The position numbers were made by a program, and so were the translations under genes. A stretch of 64,000 nt of DNA from Sclerurus mexicanus (taxonomy: Eukaryota > Chordata > Aves > Passeriformes > Furnariidae), in contig VWZF01005811.1 of the NCBI GenBank assembly GCA_013396755.1, positions 62,001-126,000 on the forward strand. The letters are read 5' to 3'. Below, one piece after another: positions 9,286-21,200 of this stretch (its first letter is position 1; each line of letters begins with the position of its first letter). The notes below the pieces were generated by a model, which had not been told where the DNA came from, searched no databases, and was given only the letters and a program-made list of their open reading frames with translations.

Positions 9286-10779
9286 GAATGAAATCAAAAC
9301 ATGGTCTTGGTTCCAATGTGATTTCTTGCTGCTATGAAATATATAGAAAAAAACCTGCATTTGAATCTTCCCTCTAGACAGTTGCATTAAATAGATACAA
9401 GCGAGGGCCCTAGGTTTGGGTCTTGTCAGTCTTTCAGGAGTTTTTATTCCAGCTTCCTTTCCTTGGCATAGATGTCCCGTGCCCCAGTCCCTGGGGGTGC
9501 TGGGGGCACTCTGGGGGTGTGGAGCCCGAGCCTCTGAGCTGGGGGGGTTTGTGGGAGCCAAAGCCCCTCAAATACCCACCTTGTTCTGCTGTGCCAACCC
9601 TGACAGCAGCAGCAGCTCAGTTTGCTGTCAAAAGACCATAAATTGAAGTAAGGAGCATCAAACAAATGTCCTGTGACAACTGTCAGGCCATTAAATTATA
9701 GAATAAATAATCACAGACTATTTAGATACCTAATTAGCTCCTGTATGATTACTAGAGTATGAAATAATACTTGGATGCTGGAAAGGAGCCTGGGAATATT
9801 TACTTCCCATCTCACCAGTGCACGGATTGCTGCTGGCAGGTAACTAAATCCAATAATTACTAGTGGAGGGGGATGACATGCCTGCTGTTCTCTCTCCAAA
9901 CTGGTGATAATTGAACAGATGAAGGGAGGTGTAAGAAAGGCTTGGAACTAGAGGAATTTTAAAATCTCTGTGTTGGGCACAGTGCCCTCCTTCCCACAGT
10001 AGGAGAGACTGTGGTACCTGTGGCACAGGGAGCCCCTGGGGCAGTGGAGATGTGCACCCTGCAGGGGAACTTTATCTAAAGACAGCTTATTTCAAAATGA
10101 GTTACAAACCTCTGCGGCTTAGCCTTTCCCCTCACACACTGGTGATTCCATGGCTTTGGTGTCATTTGCATTTGATACCAGTGAAGCAAAGCTAATCAAG
10201 CTCCTTTATCTTAGTTTTGTGATCTGGGTGTGGTGTTTGTATTACACAGAAAGGAGACAAACTGTGATTCTTGCTTTGCGTCGATCCATTAGACAAAAAA
10301 ATAAAGCTCTGGGGCACTTGAAACTTGCCTGGCATTAATGAGCATCAAGGAGTCATGCCAGAGCGTTGTTGGTAATGCACCCAAATGACCCAGTTTTGTG
10401 TTTCACCCTGAAAGTTTCCTAGAACTGATCACACGGAGCTGAACCCAGCCAGCAGCTGCAGTGCAAATCTCAGAGCTGAAATCCAACACTGACAGCAAAG
10501 TGAAGCCTGATGGGTGGCAGGCAAAATCACTGCAGATGAGAAGGACTCCTCTAAAAATCGTGCTGGGACTAATATGGACCTGTCTTCTTGGATTATTTGC
10601 TTTGGGGGTTTTGGCTGAGGCTTGTGTCAAAGGCAGGACTATGCAGAGCTGCTGGCACTGAGGTCACTCCCAGCCTTTGAGCATCTTGTTGGGGGGCAAT
10701 TTTCTTTTATCAAGTCATTCTATGTTTCTGCAGCCAGGAGAGAAGTCGTGCTTACCCTGCCTTCAACTGCAGCAGGTTG
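9286..10779. other. Unannotated DNA, possible conserved non-coding stretch
   Basis: No gene or repeat recognised. A G-rich patch lies at 9480-9555. The stretch 9665-9850 is AT-rich with many homeodomain-like TAAT cores and looks like conserved non-coding DNA, but this is only an impression. Confidence 0.5.
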
Positions 10780-11096
10780 GCGCTGACAGGGCAGGCACTG
10801 ATCTCTGCTCTGTGGAGACCAGGAACTGGACCCCAGGGATGGCCTGAGGCTGTGTCAGGAAGCTTTAGGTTGGGTATCAGGAAAAGATTCTTCCCCCAGA
10901 GGCTGGTTGCGCACTGACCATGCTCCCCAGGGCAGTGGGCACAGTCCCAAGGCTGCCAGAGATCCAGGAGCATTTGGATGATGCTCTGGGGCACAGGGGG
11001 TGACTCTTGGGGCTGGTCCTGTGCAGGGCTGAGGGCTGGACTTGATCCTGGTGGGTGTCTTCCAACTCAGCATATCCTCTGATCCTGGGATCCTGC
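10780..11096 (+). mobile_element. CR1 LINE fragment, type B tail
   Basis: Sense-oriented CR1 end: 'gcaggcactgatctctgctc', 'aggaaaagattcttccccca', 'gatgatgctctggggcacag', then 'cttccaactcagcatatcct'. It is more diverged than other copies, for example in the decayed terminal repeat 'gatcctgggatcctg', so probably an older insertion. Confidence 0.92.
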
Positions 11097-13064
11097 TCCT
11101 GCATCCCGGGCACTGCATCTCCCTGAGTCCCAGCGTCACTCTGTGTGTGTTTCTAGAACCTGGCTTTGTCAAAATTATTTGTGTGGCAACACCTGAGGCT
11201 CCTCAAGGAGGTTGGGAAAAGGGCTCAGGAGGGGAATACTGGGCTCTGGTCCAGTGGCATTGCTGTCTGCTGGCAGCTGAGGGCTGGAATGCAGCAGCTC
11301 AGCAGCATCCCGGGAGGGCACATCCATTTAGGGGCTTCCTTGCCTGTCTGCCCCTTCCTGCCCAGAGCAAAACCCGCCTTACGAGGTTCAATCTTCGTAA
11401 TTTTTTCACTGTCTCTTGATAAGCAAATGAAACGCTTGGAGTGACAGGGTGGAGACAGCTCTTAACCAGGAGCAGAGGGATTGGGGAGTACAAAAAATTT
11501 ACTGTCCTGTTCATCACTCCTCAGTGTGGTTATAGACATGCACACATGACCATACATTGTAAGGAAACAAGTCCCACTTGTTAGTTCTCTCCCTGAATCA
11601 TTCGAAGGCAGACTCCAACTGTGGCAGTAAATTACACGCAGACGCATGACACAGATATATTGTCAGGCTTGGATTTTTCCACTCTGTGCATTTAATTTGA
11701 CTCAACAGTGTCGCCCCAGTTTCTGCAGATTACAGAGTCCACGCTCTCAATCATTTCTATTGCTCCCATAAGGAGAGAATTTTGCTTTATTTCTTTCTCG
11801 TGTGCTTGCACCTGCTGTGTTTTATTGTCCTCTTTAACCCTTTCTTGGCAAGGGTGTTTTCCCTCAAGCTGCTGTGCAGACACCAGAGCTCTGGTTGTGC
11901 TGCAACAGCCCAGAGGTATTTGAAGGCTTGCATGGGAAGGCAGGCTTGGGAGGAAGAGGAGGGGAGGCAGAGCAGTCCATGGCGCTGTGTACACCCTTCT
12001 GCTAATCCAACCCTGCGGTCTAGAAATGTGGTTTCAATTTCTCCTCTGAAATAAGTAATGAGAAATATTGCCAGTACCGTACTGCTCTTTTGTCAAGTCC
12101 ATAGTCCAACAGCTGTAAGAATTACATCTTTTGATAATGGTATTTGACACTTGGTTTGCAAATTGGATTTGGATTTCAAAACCAAGAATGAAGTAGGCTG
12201 GGGGTTGGTCACCACATCGGCTTCTTCATCTTCTTTTTGTTGTTTCCTCTGCTTTGCCCTCCATTTCAATAGCCCAAGTCTGACACTGTCTTGTCTAATG
12301 AACCTGTGGACTTGCACAAACAACTTTCTAAGACTTCCTTTGCGTTCTCCCCTGATGGCTCCAACAAGAAGTGACTGATTGTATATGTGCCCTAACTTCT
12401 TTTTAAAAGGAGTTTTGAGATGTGTGATCCTGGCTGGGCTCGGTGGCTGTTGGAGCTGGAACTCCCCATGTTCCTGCTACTCTTCTGGAGGTGTCCACAC
12501 TGAGCTGTCTTTGAATCTTTGCAGAGCAGAGGTCCTTGTTTAAAATTTATATTTATCATCTCGCTTGTGTTTCCTCAAAAAGACTTCAACACATTTTGCA
12601 AATTTAATTAATGCTCATCTATGTCAATGTGTGACAAACTGGGGCATAGAAAGTTCAGCTTAGCTGCTTTTGTTCAAATGACAGGGGCTGTAACCTAGAA
12701 CAGAGCTCAGCATTTAGTCGGCTCACACACGTATTTCTTCAGTTTTACTGAAGGACTGCACTTTTTACCACCCCTTATCAAAATCTGTAGCTGCTCCTTC
12801 CCTGCTTTTATATTTCTTTTTTTCAGTAAAATCACAGGTTGGCCATGGGTAAAGTTCATTCTTAAGCTTTTCAGCTCTGTGGGAATGCTTAATGTTTTTG
12901 AAAATGGAAAGACACTGGAAAATGGAAGTGATTTTCAGGAACTGTCATGCACCTTCAGTCACCCTTCCCAGCTTCCAGTGGGTTTTGTGTGCCCTTTAAG
13001 ACTTTCTAAAAAATGATCCCCGCAAGTCCAGATTTCAGAGAACTACTTTCAGCATCACATTGCT
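11097..13064. other. Unannotated DNA, no gene seen
   Basis: No recognised repeats or coding frames. Short frames overlap on both strands. Nothing supports an exon or RNA gene. Confidence 0.55.
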
Positions 13065-13925
13065 ACTGTCTTAAAAACACCTTTCTCACACCCATCCCTC
13101 CTTCCTGAGTTCTCCCTTCTCCCCCTCCAGCAGCAAAGGGAGAAGGGAATGGAGGGGTCACAGTCAGTTCATCACAGGTTGTTCCTGCTGCTGCTCAGAG
13201 ACAGGAGTCAGAGCCCTTTCTCTGCTTCAGTGTGGAGTTCCTCCCATGGCAGACAGTTCTCCATGAACTTCTCCTACATGACTCCATCCCATGGGCAACA
13301 GTTCTCTACAAACTGCTCCAACATGGGTCACTTTTCCATGGAATCAGTCTTTCCGGCACAGCTCCAACATGGTCCCCCATAGGGTCACAAGTCCTACCAG
13401 GAAAACCTGCTCTGGTGTGGGCTACTCTCCCCAGGGGTCTGTAGGTGCCTGCCAGGACCCTGCTCCAGCATGGGCTTCCCATGGGATCACGGCCTCCTTT
13501 GGACATCCCCCTGCTCTGGTGTGGGCCCCTTCCTGGGCTGCAGGTGGATCTCTGCCCTCCATGGGCTGCAGGGGCACTGCTGCCTCCGGAATCTCAGGGG
13601 AATGTCAGTTCTGGCACCTGGAGCATCCCCTGCCCCTCCTTCTGCACTGCTATGGGGCTCTGCAAAGTTGTTCCTCTCACATATTCTTGCTCTGCTCTTC
13701 TCTGGACACGATTGCATCTGTGCAGCAATTTTCTACTCCTTAAATGCATTCTTCCCAAGGTGTCACTGCCTTCTCTGATGGACTCGGCCTTGGCCAGCAG
13801 TGGGCCCATCCTGGAGCCAGCTGGAATTGGCTCTGCTGGACACGGGGGAAGCTTCTGGCAGCTTCTGAGAGAAGCCACCCCTGAGCCCCACCCCTACCAA
13901 AACCTGGCTGTGCAAACCCAATACA
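13065..13925 (-). mobile_element. Avian LTR with internal ~45-bp tandem units, 3'-truncated
   Basis: Read on the minus strand it starts TGTATTGGGTTTGCAC (at 13925) and shares with the LTR at 49254-49713 the blocks 'ccacccctga/tgtag', 'gaagcttctggcagcttctg', 'ccttggccagcagtggg' and 'ggagccagctgg'. The TATA-like element reads 'catttaagga' on the minus strand near 13740. Between 13235 and 13600 it is built of decayed ~45-bp units, each with a CATGGG-like motif and 'ctgctccaacatggg' or 'ctgctctggtgtggg'. The expected U5 end (seen at 49.6 kb) is missing, so it is truncated near 13065. The overlapping plus-strand frames of 150-177 codons are products of these repeats. Confidence 0.72.
13235..13600. 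repeat. Degenerate ~45-bp tandem array inside LTR
   Basis: Successive units carry 'cccatggcagacagttctcc', 'cccatgggcaacagttctct', 'ttccatggaatcagtctttc' and further on 'tgctccagcatgggcttccc' and 'ctgctctggtgtgggcccc'. Spacing is roughly 43-55 bp, with clear sequence kinship but much decay. Confidence 0.7.
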
Positions 13926-16417
13926 AATATGTGTCAGTGCACCCGACATATGGTGGAGTATGGTTTGTTATCTGTTAGGTGTCTGTGGCACCCTGTTCCA
14001 GACCCCCGGGACTGACAGGCCTGAGGGACCCAGAGCAAACTGCCCAGGGCAAGCAGAGCCTTGTAGGTTGATCAGAGATCTCTGAGGCTGTTGTGAGCTG
14101 TGATCCATGTTCTGGAGAATTAATAAAGGCAAAGGATGGGGAATGCCCATTTTTCAGTCACCCAGAGAGGAAGGAAATTAGTGATGAACAGAGGAAATGT
14201 GTAATGGGGTAGGTTGGGGAGAAGGAAAGGTCACAGTCCAGATTAAAGACAGAACCCATATGAGATGCAGCTCTGGTGGTGTGGAAATTCCAAAATGGGG
14301 CTGTATGTATGAATGATGCCTCTGGAGCATCATTCAGATCTTCCTGGGATACAGAATGGAACAGTTTGAGAGTTTCCTTCAGCTCATCTTCCTGTATATC
14401 TATGCCCCATTCATGACTTGTTCCACTTCTTGCCAGCATTTTTTCATGGTCTAACTACCACTGTGAATGTCCAGCTGGTTATCTGTAGGTCCCCAGCCTT
14501 GGTTTCTGTTATGACTGCTGCAGTCCCACACCAGAGCTGCTGTTCTCCATGCCATATATCGATTAAACTTAAATCACTTAAACCACTGTGTGGTTTTCTT
14601 GAGAAAGCTCAGCTACTGTTGTGGCCAGAAAAAGCCTGAATAGTCGGAAGAGCATGAAAGGAGGAGCTTAGCCCTGCATCGAAAAGATGTGTGTGATCCT
14701 GGCTGTAGAGGTGTAAACTTGTCTCCTCTTTGCAGGCACAGCTTCACTCTGGGTGGTTGAGGGAACCAGGAGGAAATACAGGTTTGCATGGGTGTGTATA
14801 TAATCCTTCACTAAATTCCCCAGCTTAACTTCCCAGCATCTTACCTCTGCCTTCTCCCAGGTATATATTTTGATGAAAATCCCTCCATCCCACACTCACT
14901 CAACCTTTACTGCTGCTGCTGACTTCAGTGTTGTTCCTGTAGGACATCCCAAACTTAGTCAATTATTTCCAGAGAAGGATTTAATTATAGAGCATTCTTC
15001 CCATGTTTTATGACATTAGCTAGGGTTCCCATGCAAGAACTGAAGTGCCCACATTTGTTTGATTATCCACTGTAATGTCTCGTTTCCTCCCATCAGACAG
15101 AAATGGGCTTGTCACGGCACATGTCACTGCAGGGGCAGGGAGGTGTGGGTGAGAGGAGCCTCTCGGCATATCCCTCCTTGACTGAGTTGAAGCAGTGTTA
15201 ATGATCCCATCCACAATCCGAAAGACCTTCCTGGAACCTCCATCCAAGGCCTAGTTTCCTTCTGTGCATCCAATATTCCATCAGTGGGGAAGGAAAATGA
15301 TGTCTGCAAAGGTGCTAATTGCTCATGTTTATCAAAAGTTCAAGAGCCTGAAAAAAGGTGGGGGAGCATTTACAGCTCGGAAACTTCTCCTTGCCCAGCG
15401 GTTTCAGAGAGCTCGGCCAGGGTGATTTATGGCCCAGTTCACCAGCAAACGCTCCACACAGGGCTGGGCTTTTCTTTCAGGCAGCGGAGTGTTTAGTACA
15501 GAAATGAGTAGAAGCGACTGGCCTAATATATGACTCAGGCTCTAATAATGAACAAAACATGCAAATGGCCATTAATGAATGACAAAAGCTGCACCAAATT
15601 AACGCTCCACAGCTTGGCCTAGTGAAGTTAGAAAGCCAAGAGAAGAGCACTCATGTAAAGGGGCTTAGCAGGCAGTGCTAATCCATCTGAAACTTGCATC
15701 TCAGTCCTTGTAGGTGAGGGAGAAGCATTATCCACAGTCAGACTTCATTCAGAGAAGGCAGCGGCAGGACACAGGTAATTGTGACACTTCATCATCCAGT
15801 CTGGAATTACCCAAATCCTCCTCTGACCACAGCAGTGTCTGATCAATTCCATTTAAAGGTGACAACAGCTTCAAATTTAGATAGAAAAGGAAAAGGAATA
15901 CAAACAAAAGCAAAATTCACAAACTTTTAATCTCCAGTTTCCAAAGCATTTGGCCTAAGGAACTCCTGTAGGACTAACCCCTTGGTTGAGGATACAGTCC
16001 TGGACACAACTACTAAACTCTCCTTTGATTGCTGCTGGCTTAAAAGCACTCCCTGTGCAAATACACAGCAGGAGGAATTCAGTGACTTTTTGCTGCAGGA
16101 AAGGTCAGGAAAATTTTCAGTTTTATGAAAACTCTTGGCCATGGAATGTTGCTTGCCAAAGGCACGAGGAGCACATTGGTAAGTCTCTCGGACAAGAAAA
16201 GTATTAATCGACTTTTTAATACATGGAACTGTTTTGAAGTCATCTTATTGTCATAAAAATAATATCTCAGTAGCTTATAACCCTGGAGGATTGCTGAAGG
16301 GCTTTTTATTGGTTAGTTTATCATTTCTCCAAAAGGGTGTGAAGGATGTTTAGCTGAAAGGAAAATGTTCTCTCCCGGTATTGCTGAGGCAGCCAGCGGG
16401 GTTACAGCCTGGGAAAT
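13926..16417. other. Unannotated DNA with a candidate conserved stretch
   Basis: No gene or known repeat. At 15500-15720 lies an AT-rich stretch with an octamer ATGCAAAT (15559-15566) and clustered TAAT cores. It resembles conserved enhancers in base pattern, without proof. Confidence 0.5.
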
Positions 16418-16690
16418 GAGGTGTCCAGGTTTGGGTAGTGGGAGTCCTCTGTTAGGACAGGTTGGACTCACCCAGCTCTGCCTGTTCCAGCTGTCTCTGC
16501 AGGATGCAATTGAGCCCAGCAATGATGCTGGGGGTACTTCAGAGAAAGCATGTTTAAGAAAGGCAAAGGAGAAGGAGGGAAAAAGAGAGTTCCTGGTTTA
16601 ACAAGGAAGAATTTTCCCCAAGTTGAGTCTGTTCTCCTGTCGAGGGATTGGTCAAGGATCTGCCTGTCTTTATCTCAGTCTGTTCGGATG
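16418..16690 (+). mobile_element. Decayed copy of the 13-kb/49-kb LTR family
   Basis: 'ccaggtttgggtagtggga' resembles the start of the 49254 copy ('cgggtttggtagtggga'). 'gagcccagcaatgatgctgg' and 'gcatgtttaagaaaggcaaa' correspond to its 'aagcccaccagcagtggtgg' and TATA-like segment. 'ttttccccaagttgagtctg' and 'cctgtctttatctca' recall the polyA/U5 region of avian LTRs of this kind. Divergence is high and the borders are approximate. Confidence 0.45.
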
Positions 16691-17997
16691 GTGGCAGCCG
16701 TATGGTTGTTTAGGGTGAACATGTGAACTCATGGACCAGCACAGGCGGGGGGTGACCTGCTGGAGCAGCTCTGGGACAAGGCCCGGGGGNTGTGCTTTAA
16801 CCTAGCCTTCATCTCCTTTGCGTATAAAGCTCCAGACGGCTCTTTCATGAGTTTGCTTCAGTATTTTCTGCTTTTAAACTGGTGCGGAATCCTTGTTCCT
16901 GGTTCCTCAGGCTGTGGTGTGGTGTCTATCAAGAGGTAAAAGTCAACTTAACTGGTCTAGGTCAGAGCATTAGACAGGCTTGGGAGGTTCAGTAGATGCC
17001 ATGAAAAGGGCAAGCCATGGATTGTTTGAGACCAGAGTAGGCCAGCTTTGAGTCTCAGAACCCTCATCCTGGGTGCTTTATTCCTCCTGTCCTACCTAGA
17101 AATGCTGTTGGAATGGCCAAAGGAAAGCAGTGACCGTCTGTACAGAGATTTCATCAAAAACTCAGAAACATTAATGCTAGTCATGCTCAGAATTGATTTA
17201 CAAAATACTTGCGTTAAGAAAGATTTCACTGAGGGCCAGTTTTGCTAAACATCCCTCTGACATTCCAGCCGGGAGTCAAAGGGTAATGCTAAATTTGCTG
17301 TCCTTTGGCACAAAGCTAAGTTCTCCTTAGGTGCAAATGGAGAAGGGTCACAGAACTGAGAGATGGAACATACCTGTTAGGTTACCTTCTCCACCCCTGC
17401 CAGCAAAGGACTTTTCCTAAAGTATCTTTCTGAGAATATTGATGAGTCTAGTTATAAACCCATTGCAGTGGTAGGACTGTGCTGCTCTCCTGGGGGAGGC
17501 TGTTCCTGAGTCTAATTAGAGTTTTGCTCTCAGGCAACTTTCCCTGTCTCGCAGCTTTCACTGTCACTTTTATTGATGAGCTTTTGCTTTAGTGCTTTGA
17601 TACTTGTGTGATTTTCACTGATTCCCACATCTGAGGACCTCTAGGGACCACCAGCCTTGTAGCTTGGCCCATTCCTGACACTGTTGTATCCATTTCTTCA
17701 CCTTTCTTAGGTTTTGTGTGAGAAAAACCTGTTTTTGCAGCTAAGGCAAGACATCTTTCAAATTCCCTGAATAAGAACTGGAAAAAGACTTTGGTGCCTA
17801 ACCTCAGAGCAGCTCTGACTCATTCTGGTACCCAGCCTTTACCTCCTGTGGGGACCACCAGGTCCTGCCAACAAGGCATTCCTGCTCAGGTGGGCAGTCA
17901 GCATCACGCTGCCTGGAAACCTCTCCTTGAGCCAGCCTTTCCTGTTTTATCTGGCATACAAGAAGAGGGATTACACAGGCACCCAATCTCCAACAAA
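16691..17997. other. Unannotated DNA around a one-base gap
   Basis: It includes N at 16790. Just after it comes 'tttgcgtataaagctccag', a TATA-like motif in a locally CpG-bearing stretch that could be part of another LTR; this is not proven. The rest shows no gene or repeat. Confidence 0.45.
16790..16790. other. One-base assembly gap
   Basis: Single N preceded by a GC-rich 'aaggcccggggg'. True size unknown. Confidence 0.8.
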
Positions 17998-18295
17998 ATC
18001 ATAGAACATTCTGAGGTGGAAGGGACTCACAAAGATCATCCAGTCCAACTCCTGGCCCTGCACAGGACCAGCCCCAAGAGTCACACCACATGCTTGAGTG
18101 TGTTGTCCAAATGCTCCTGGAGCTCTGGCAGCCTTGGGGCTGTGCCCACTGCCCTGGGGAGCCTGGGCAGTGCCCACCACCCTCTGGGTGAAGGACCCTT
18201 TGCTCAGATCCAACCTGACCCTGCCCTGACACAGCTCCAGATCGTTCCCTTGGGTCCTGTCACTGGTCACCAGAGAGATCAGTCCTTCCCCTCTT
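17998..18295 (-). mobile_element. CR1 LINE fragment, type B tail
   Basis: Starts 'aatcatagaacattctgagg', then the tail blocks 'ctggccctgcacaggaccag' and 'tgcccaccaccctctgggtg', ending around 'caccagagagatcagtcc'. It is 5'-truncated inside the 3' region. An antisense frame of 199 codons (17791-18390) runs through it and is repeat-derived. Confidence 0.93.
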
Positions 18296-21200
18296 ACACC
18301 TTTAGTGCCTTAATTTTTCTTTCCTCTTTATACTTTTTATTTTCCTGCTATACTCAATGTCCTTGTGCTGCCTTCTGCTGGGGTCTGTAGCGCTTGAGGA
18401 ACAGGGCTCACAGGACATTTGGGACTTCCTCCATTCCCACTGGGCTGTGTGGAAGTCAGATCCACGTGAGGGTAGGTCCAGACCTGTGTGCTCCAGCATC
18501 CTCTTCCCAGCCAGCCATGCGTGTCAGCATTGTTGATGACGTGAGGCACAGAGCAGAGCCCGAGTGCAGGAGGAGAGCAAGGCCCAGCTCCAAAGTCCAG
18601 ACTGCCGTGCCAATGGACTGCAGAGCTCCGGCCGTGAGCACACAGAGCTGGCAGGACAACAGCAGGGAGAAAAACAATCCCTGAGCAGTAAATATGGGCA
18701 AAGCTGCCGATACAATGGAAAAATACAGATGCATCTGTACTGGAGTGTAAGACCTCTCTACTAGAGCTGTTTCTGACCCCCCCATTTCCTGTCAGCGTGG
18801 GTTTCCTAGAAATGGATCCGATGTCCTCGGTACAGGACCCAACTGGGGCCTCTGGCTATACTGCTGTTCCCTCACCTGCTTGGATGCCCGTTTGTTCTTG
18901 GAACTACAGCATCCAGCAAACAGCACTTTACAGAGCTCTTGCTAAATTCTGTGGCTGAAAAGCCATGCAAAATGAGCCATAGAGTGAGGATGTGCTCTCT
19001 GCTTTCAGTATACATTGAATAAATAGGGTCACTTGGGATCCAGCTCTGCAGAATGGTCTTCTCTGTGTTATTTGTCTTTTTATGTAAAAGGAATTCTTAG
19101 TGTAGAGCAGAGGTGGTGAATGTTTCTAACACAGCTCTTCTGAAAAATACTTGTCTTTAAATACATCTAAAAACTTCATTTTGGCAAATTTTCCTAGTCT
19201 AACAAAATATCTAGGATTTTTTTTTAATGTTAATAGGGCTAAAGTACTTAAAATCTTATAAGATTTTTTTTAAAACTTTTTGTTTCCGTAAACTGGAATT
19301 TTTGGTAAACAAAAACTGAATTTGCAAGAGCACTCAGTTCTTGAAAATTATCAACTATTTCAAAGTATCTTCAGTCCTTTTGCACTTCTTCCTTTGATCT
19401 TTGAACACTTTGACTGATTCCAGTCAAGCTGGAAAGAGGAGTAGAAGTCTTGGAGATAACTTCCAGGTTCACCAAAGCAGGTTCCACCCCAGAGGGATCA
19501 GGAGCAGGAATTGGGCTGTTCTGCTGCCATGGGCTGGCACCGTGGTGGACTTGAGGGAAAAGTGTCCTGAACTGAGTCATCCATTTCCCTCTGCCTTTCC
19601 CTTCTCAGATTCCTTCTTGTTTCATCTTGAAATAGAGGGAAAACTTTTCTGGCCAAAGACATCTTTTTCAGTGCTTTGTACACAGTTTCCCACACTTCCA
19701 ATTTCACATGATTGTTCCAATAAATAACAGCCATACAGACCCCTCACCTGAGATATTCTCCTCCTGCAGGGATTTCCTTGGTTTGTTTGCTGGTTTTCTT
19801 TTTACTCCTGGCAATTCCAAAGGATGCTTCTCCAGAATTGCTGTAACCACTGAAAGTGATGGATCTGTCCTTTTCAGTATTCCTTTCCCAGCTTCTTTCT
19901 GAACGCTTCTCTCTGTTCTGCTGGTAACACTCATCTGGAGGCACCTTTCCTTACAGTTTGGCAGACATTGGAAATTTCAGCAGCAATAAATTTAAATGGA
20001 TAGAATTAAGAAAGACAGCTTTTTGGAACAGAGAGCAAGGCTTTTTTGGTGGGTTTTTTTCCTCTCTTTGGTTTCTTTTTATAGATATATCACCTATGAA
20101 CACTCACCTGGGACTGCTTTTATATAGAAAAAAATATCATGTGTGTAAATTTGTATAGATTGCACCTGGAATTGAAAGTAGATTTCTGCTTTAGCCTTGT
20201 TTCTCAGTTGCATGTCCCTGAAAGGAGCAGCCAAGGTCAAACTTTGACTTGTCATATATTCATTTCCCTGGGCTTTTGTTTGCCATTAACACAATATTTA
20301 GCATTTTGTTTAAAATAAGCTCTGGGAATATGCATGAAATAACCATTTCTCGCTTTTGCCTAATGATCAGAAAGGCACCATTTGTGGGTACTGCTGGCAT
20401 AGATCTGCTTTCTGGGGGTTGTATTCCTTTGTGCCAGCTGAAGATGTGCCCTGAGTGATCTCTTCTGTGCCCCAGGCTGGGATGCTTCCTTTTGTGTCCT
20501 GACGCTCCTTCAGATGATCCTTCTTAGCAGGGAAACTGTACCTGTCCCTGGGCAGCAGGCAAGGAAAAATGCTGGAGGCAGCACCTACTATATCAACCAG
20601 CTCCTGCTGCTGCCACAGCTCCCTCTGGACTCTGCTCTCGTCCACTTTACAATGCTGCCAATGGTAGGTCGCCTCTCGCTCCCTGAGGAGCCCCTTCCCT
20701 GCTCCAGCAGGTCTTACCAGCAGGAATATTTTCCAGATGTGTAGCCTGAGCTGGCCCCTGCTCTGCTCCAAGCTGTGCCTAGTGGCTCAGAGTATGGTTT
20801 TCACATAAGATGTATTTCAGCAAAAGTGCTGCAGTATGATAGGATCAAAGGAAATATTTTCACTGGTTCTGAAAAGAATTAATAGCTGAAGAAAATAAAA
20901 ATGCAAAACAACCCTTGGGAGGCATTGCTGTCCATTAGGAGCTGGAAGCATTTGGAGACCGGGTCTTCCCATACAGAAATTCCACCCATCTGGCCCCTAA
21001 ATGTGATGAGAAAGCAGAAACCTTCTGTCTGCACTGCAGGGACTCAGGGCATCCTCTGGGGTCTGTCCTGGCTTTTCATTCTGTGCCCAACTGGATCCTC
21101 ATGAGGAGAACCAGTGTAGATGACTGATGTAGTGACTGATGCCATCTGAACTACACTGTCTTACAGCACGGTCCTTTCACCTTTATCAGTCTGTCAGTGC

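Noticed and set aside
13291..13978. 150- and 177-codon plus-strand open frames
   Set aside because: They lie in the LTR with ~45-bp tandem units; the periodic sequence explains the open frames.
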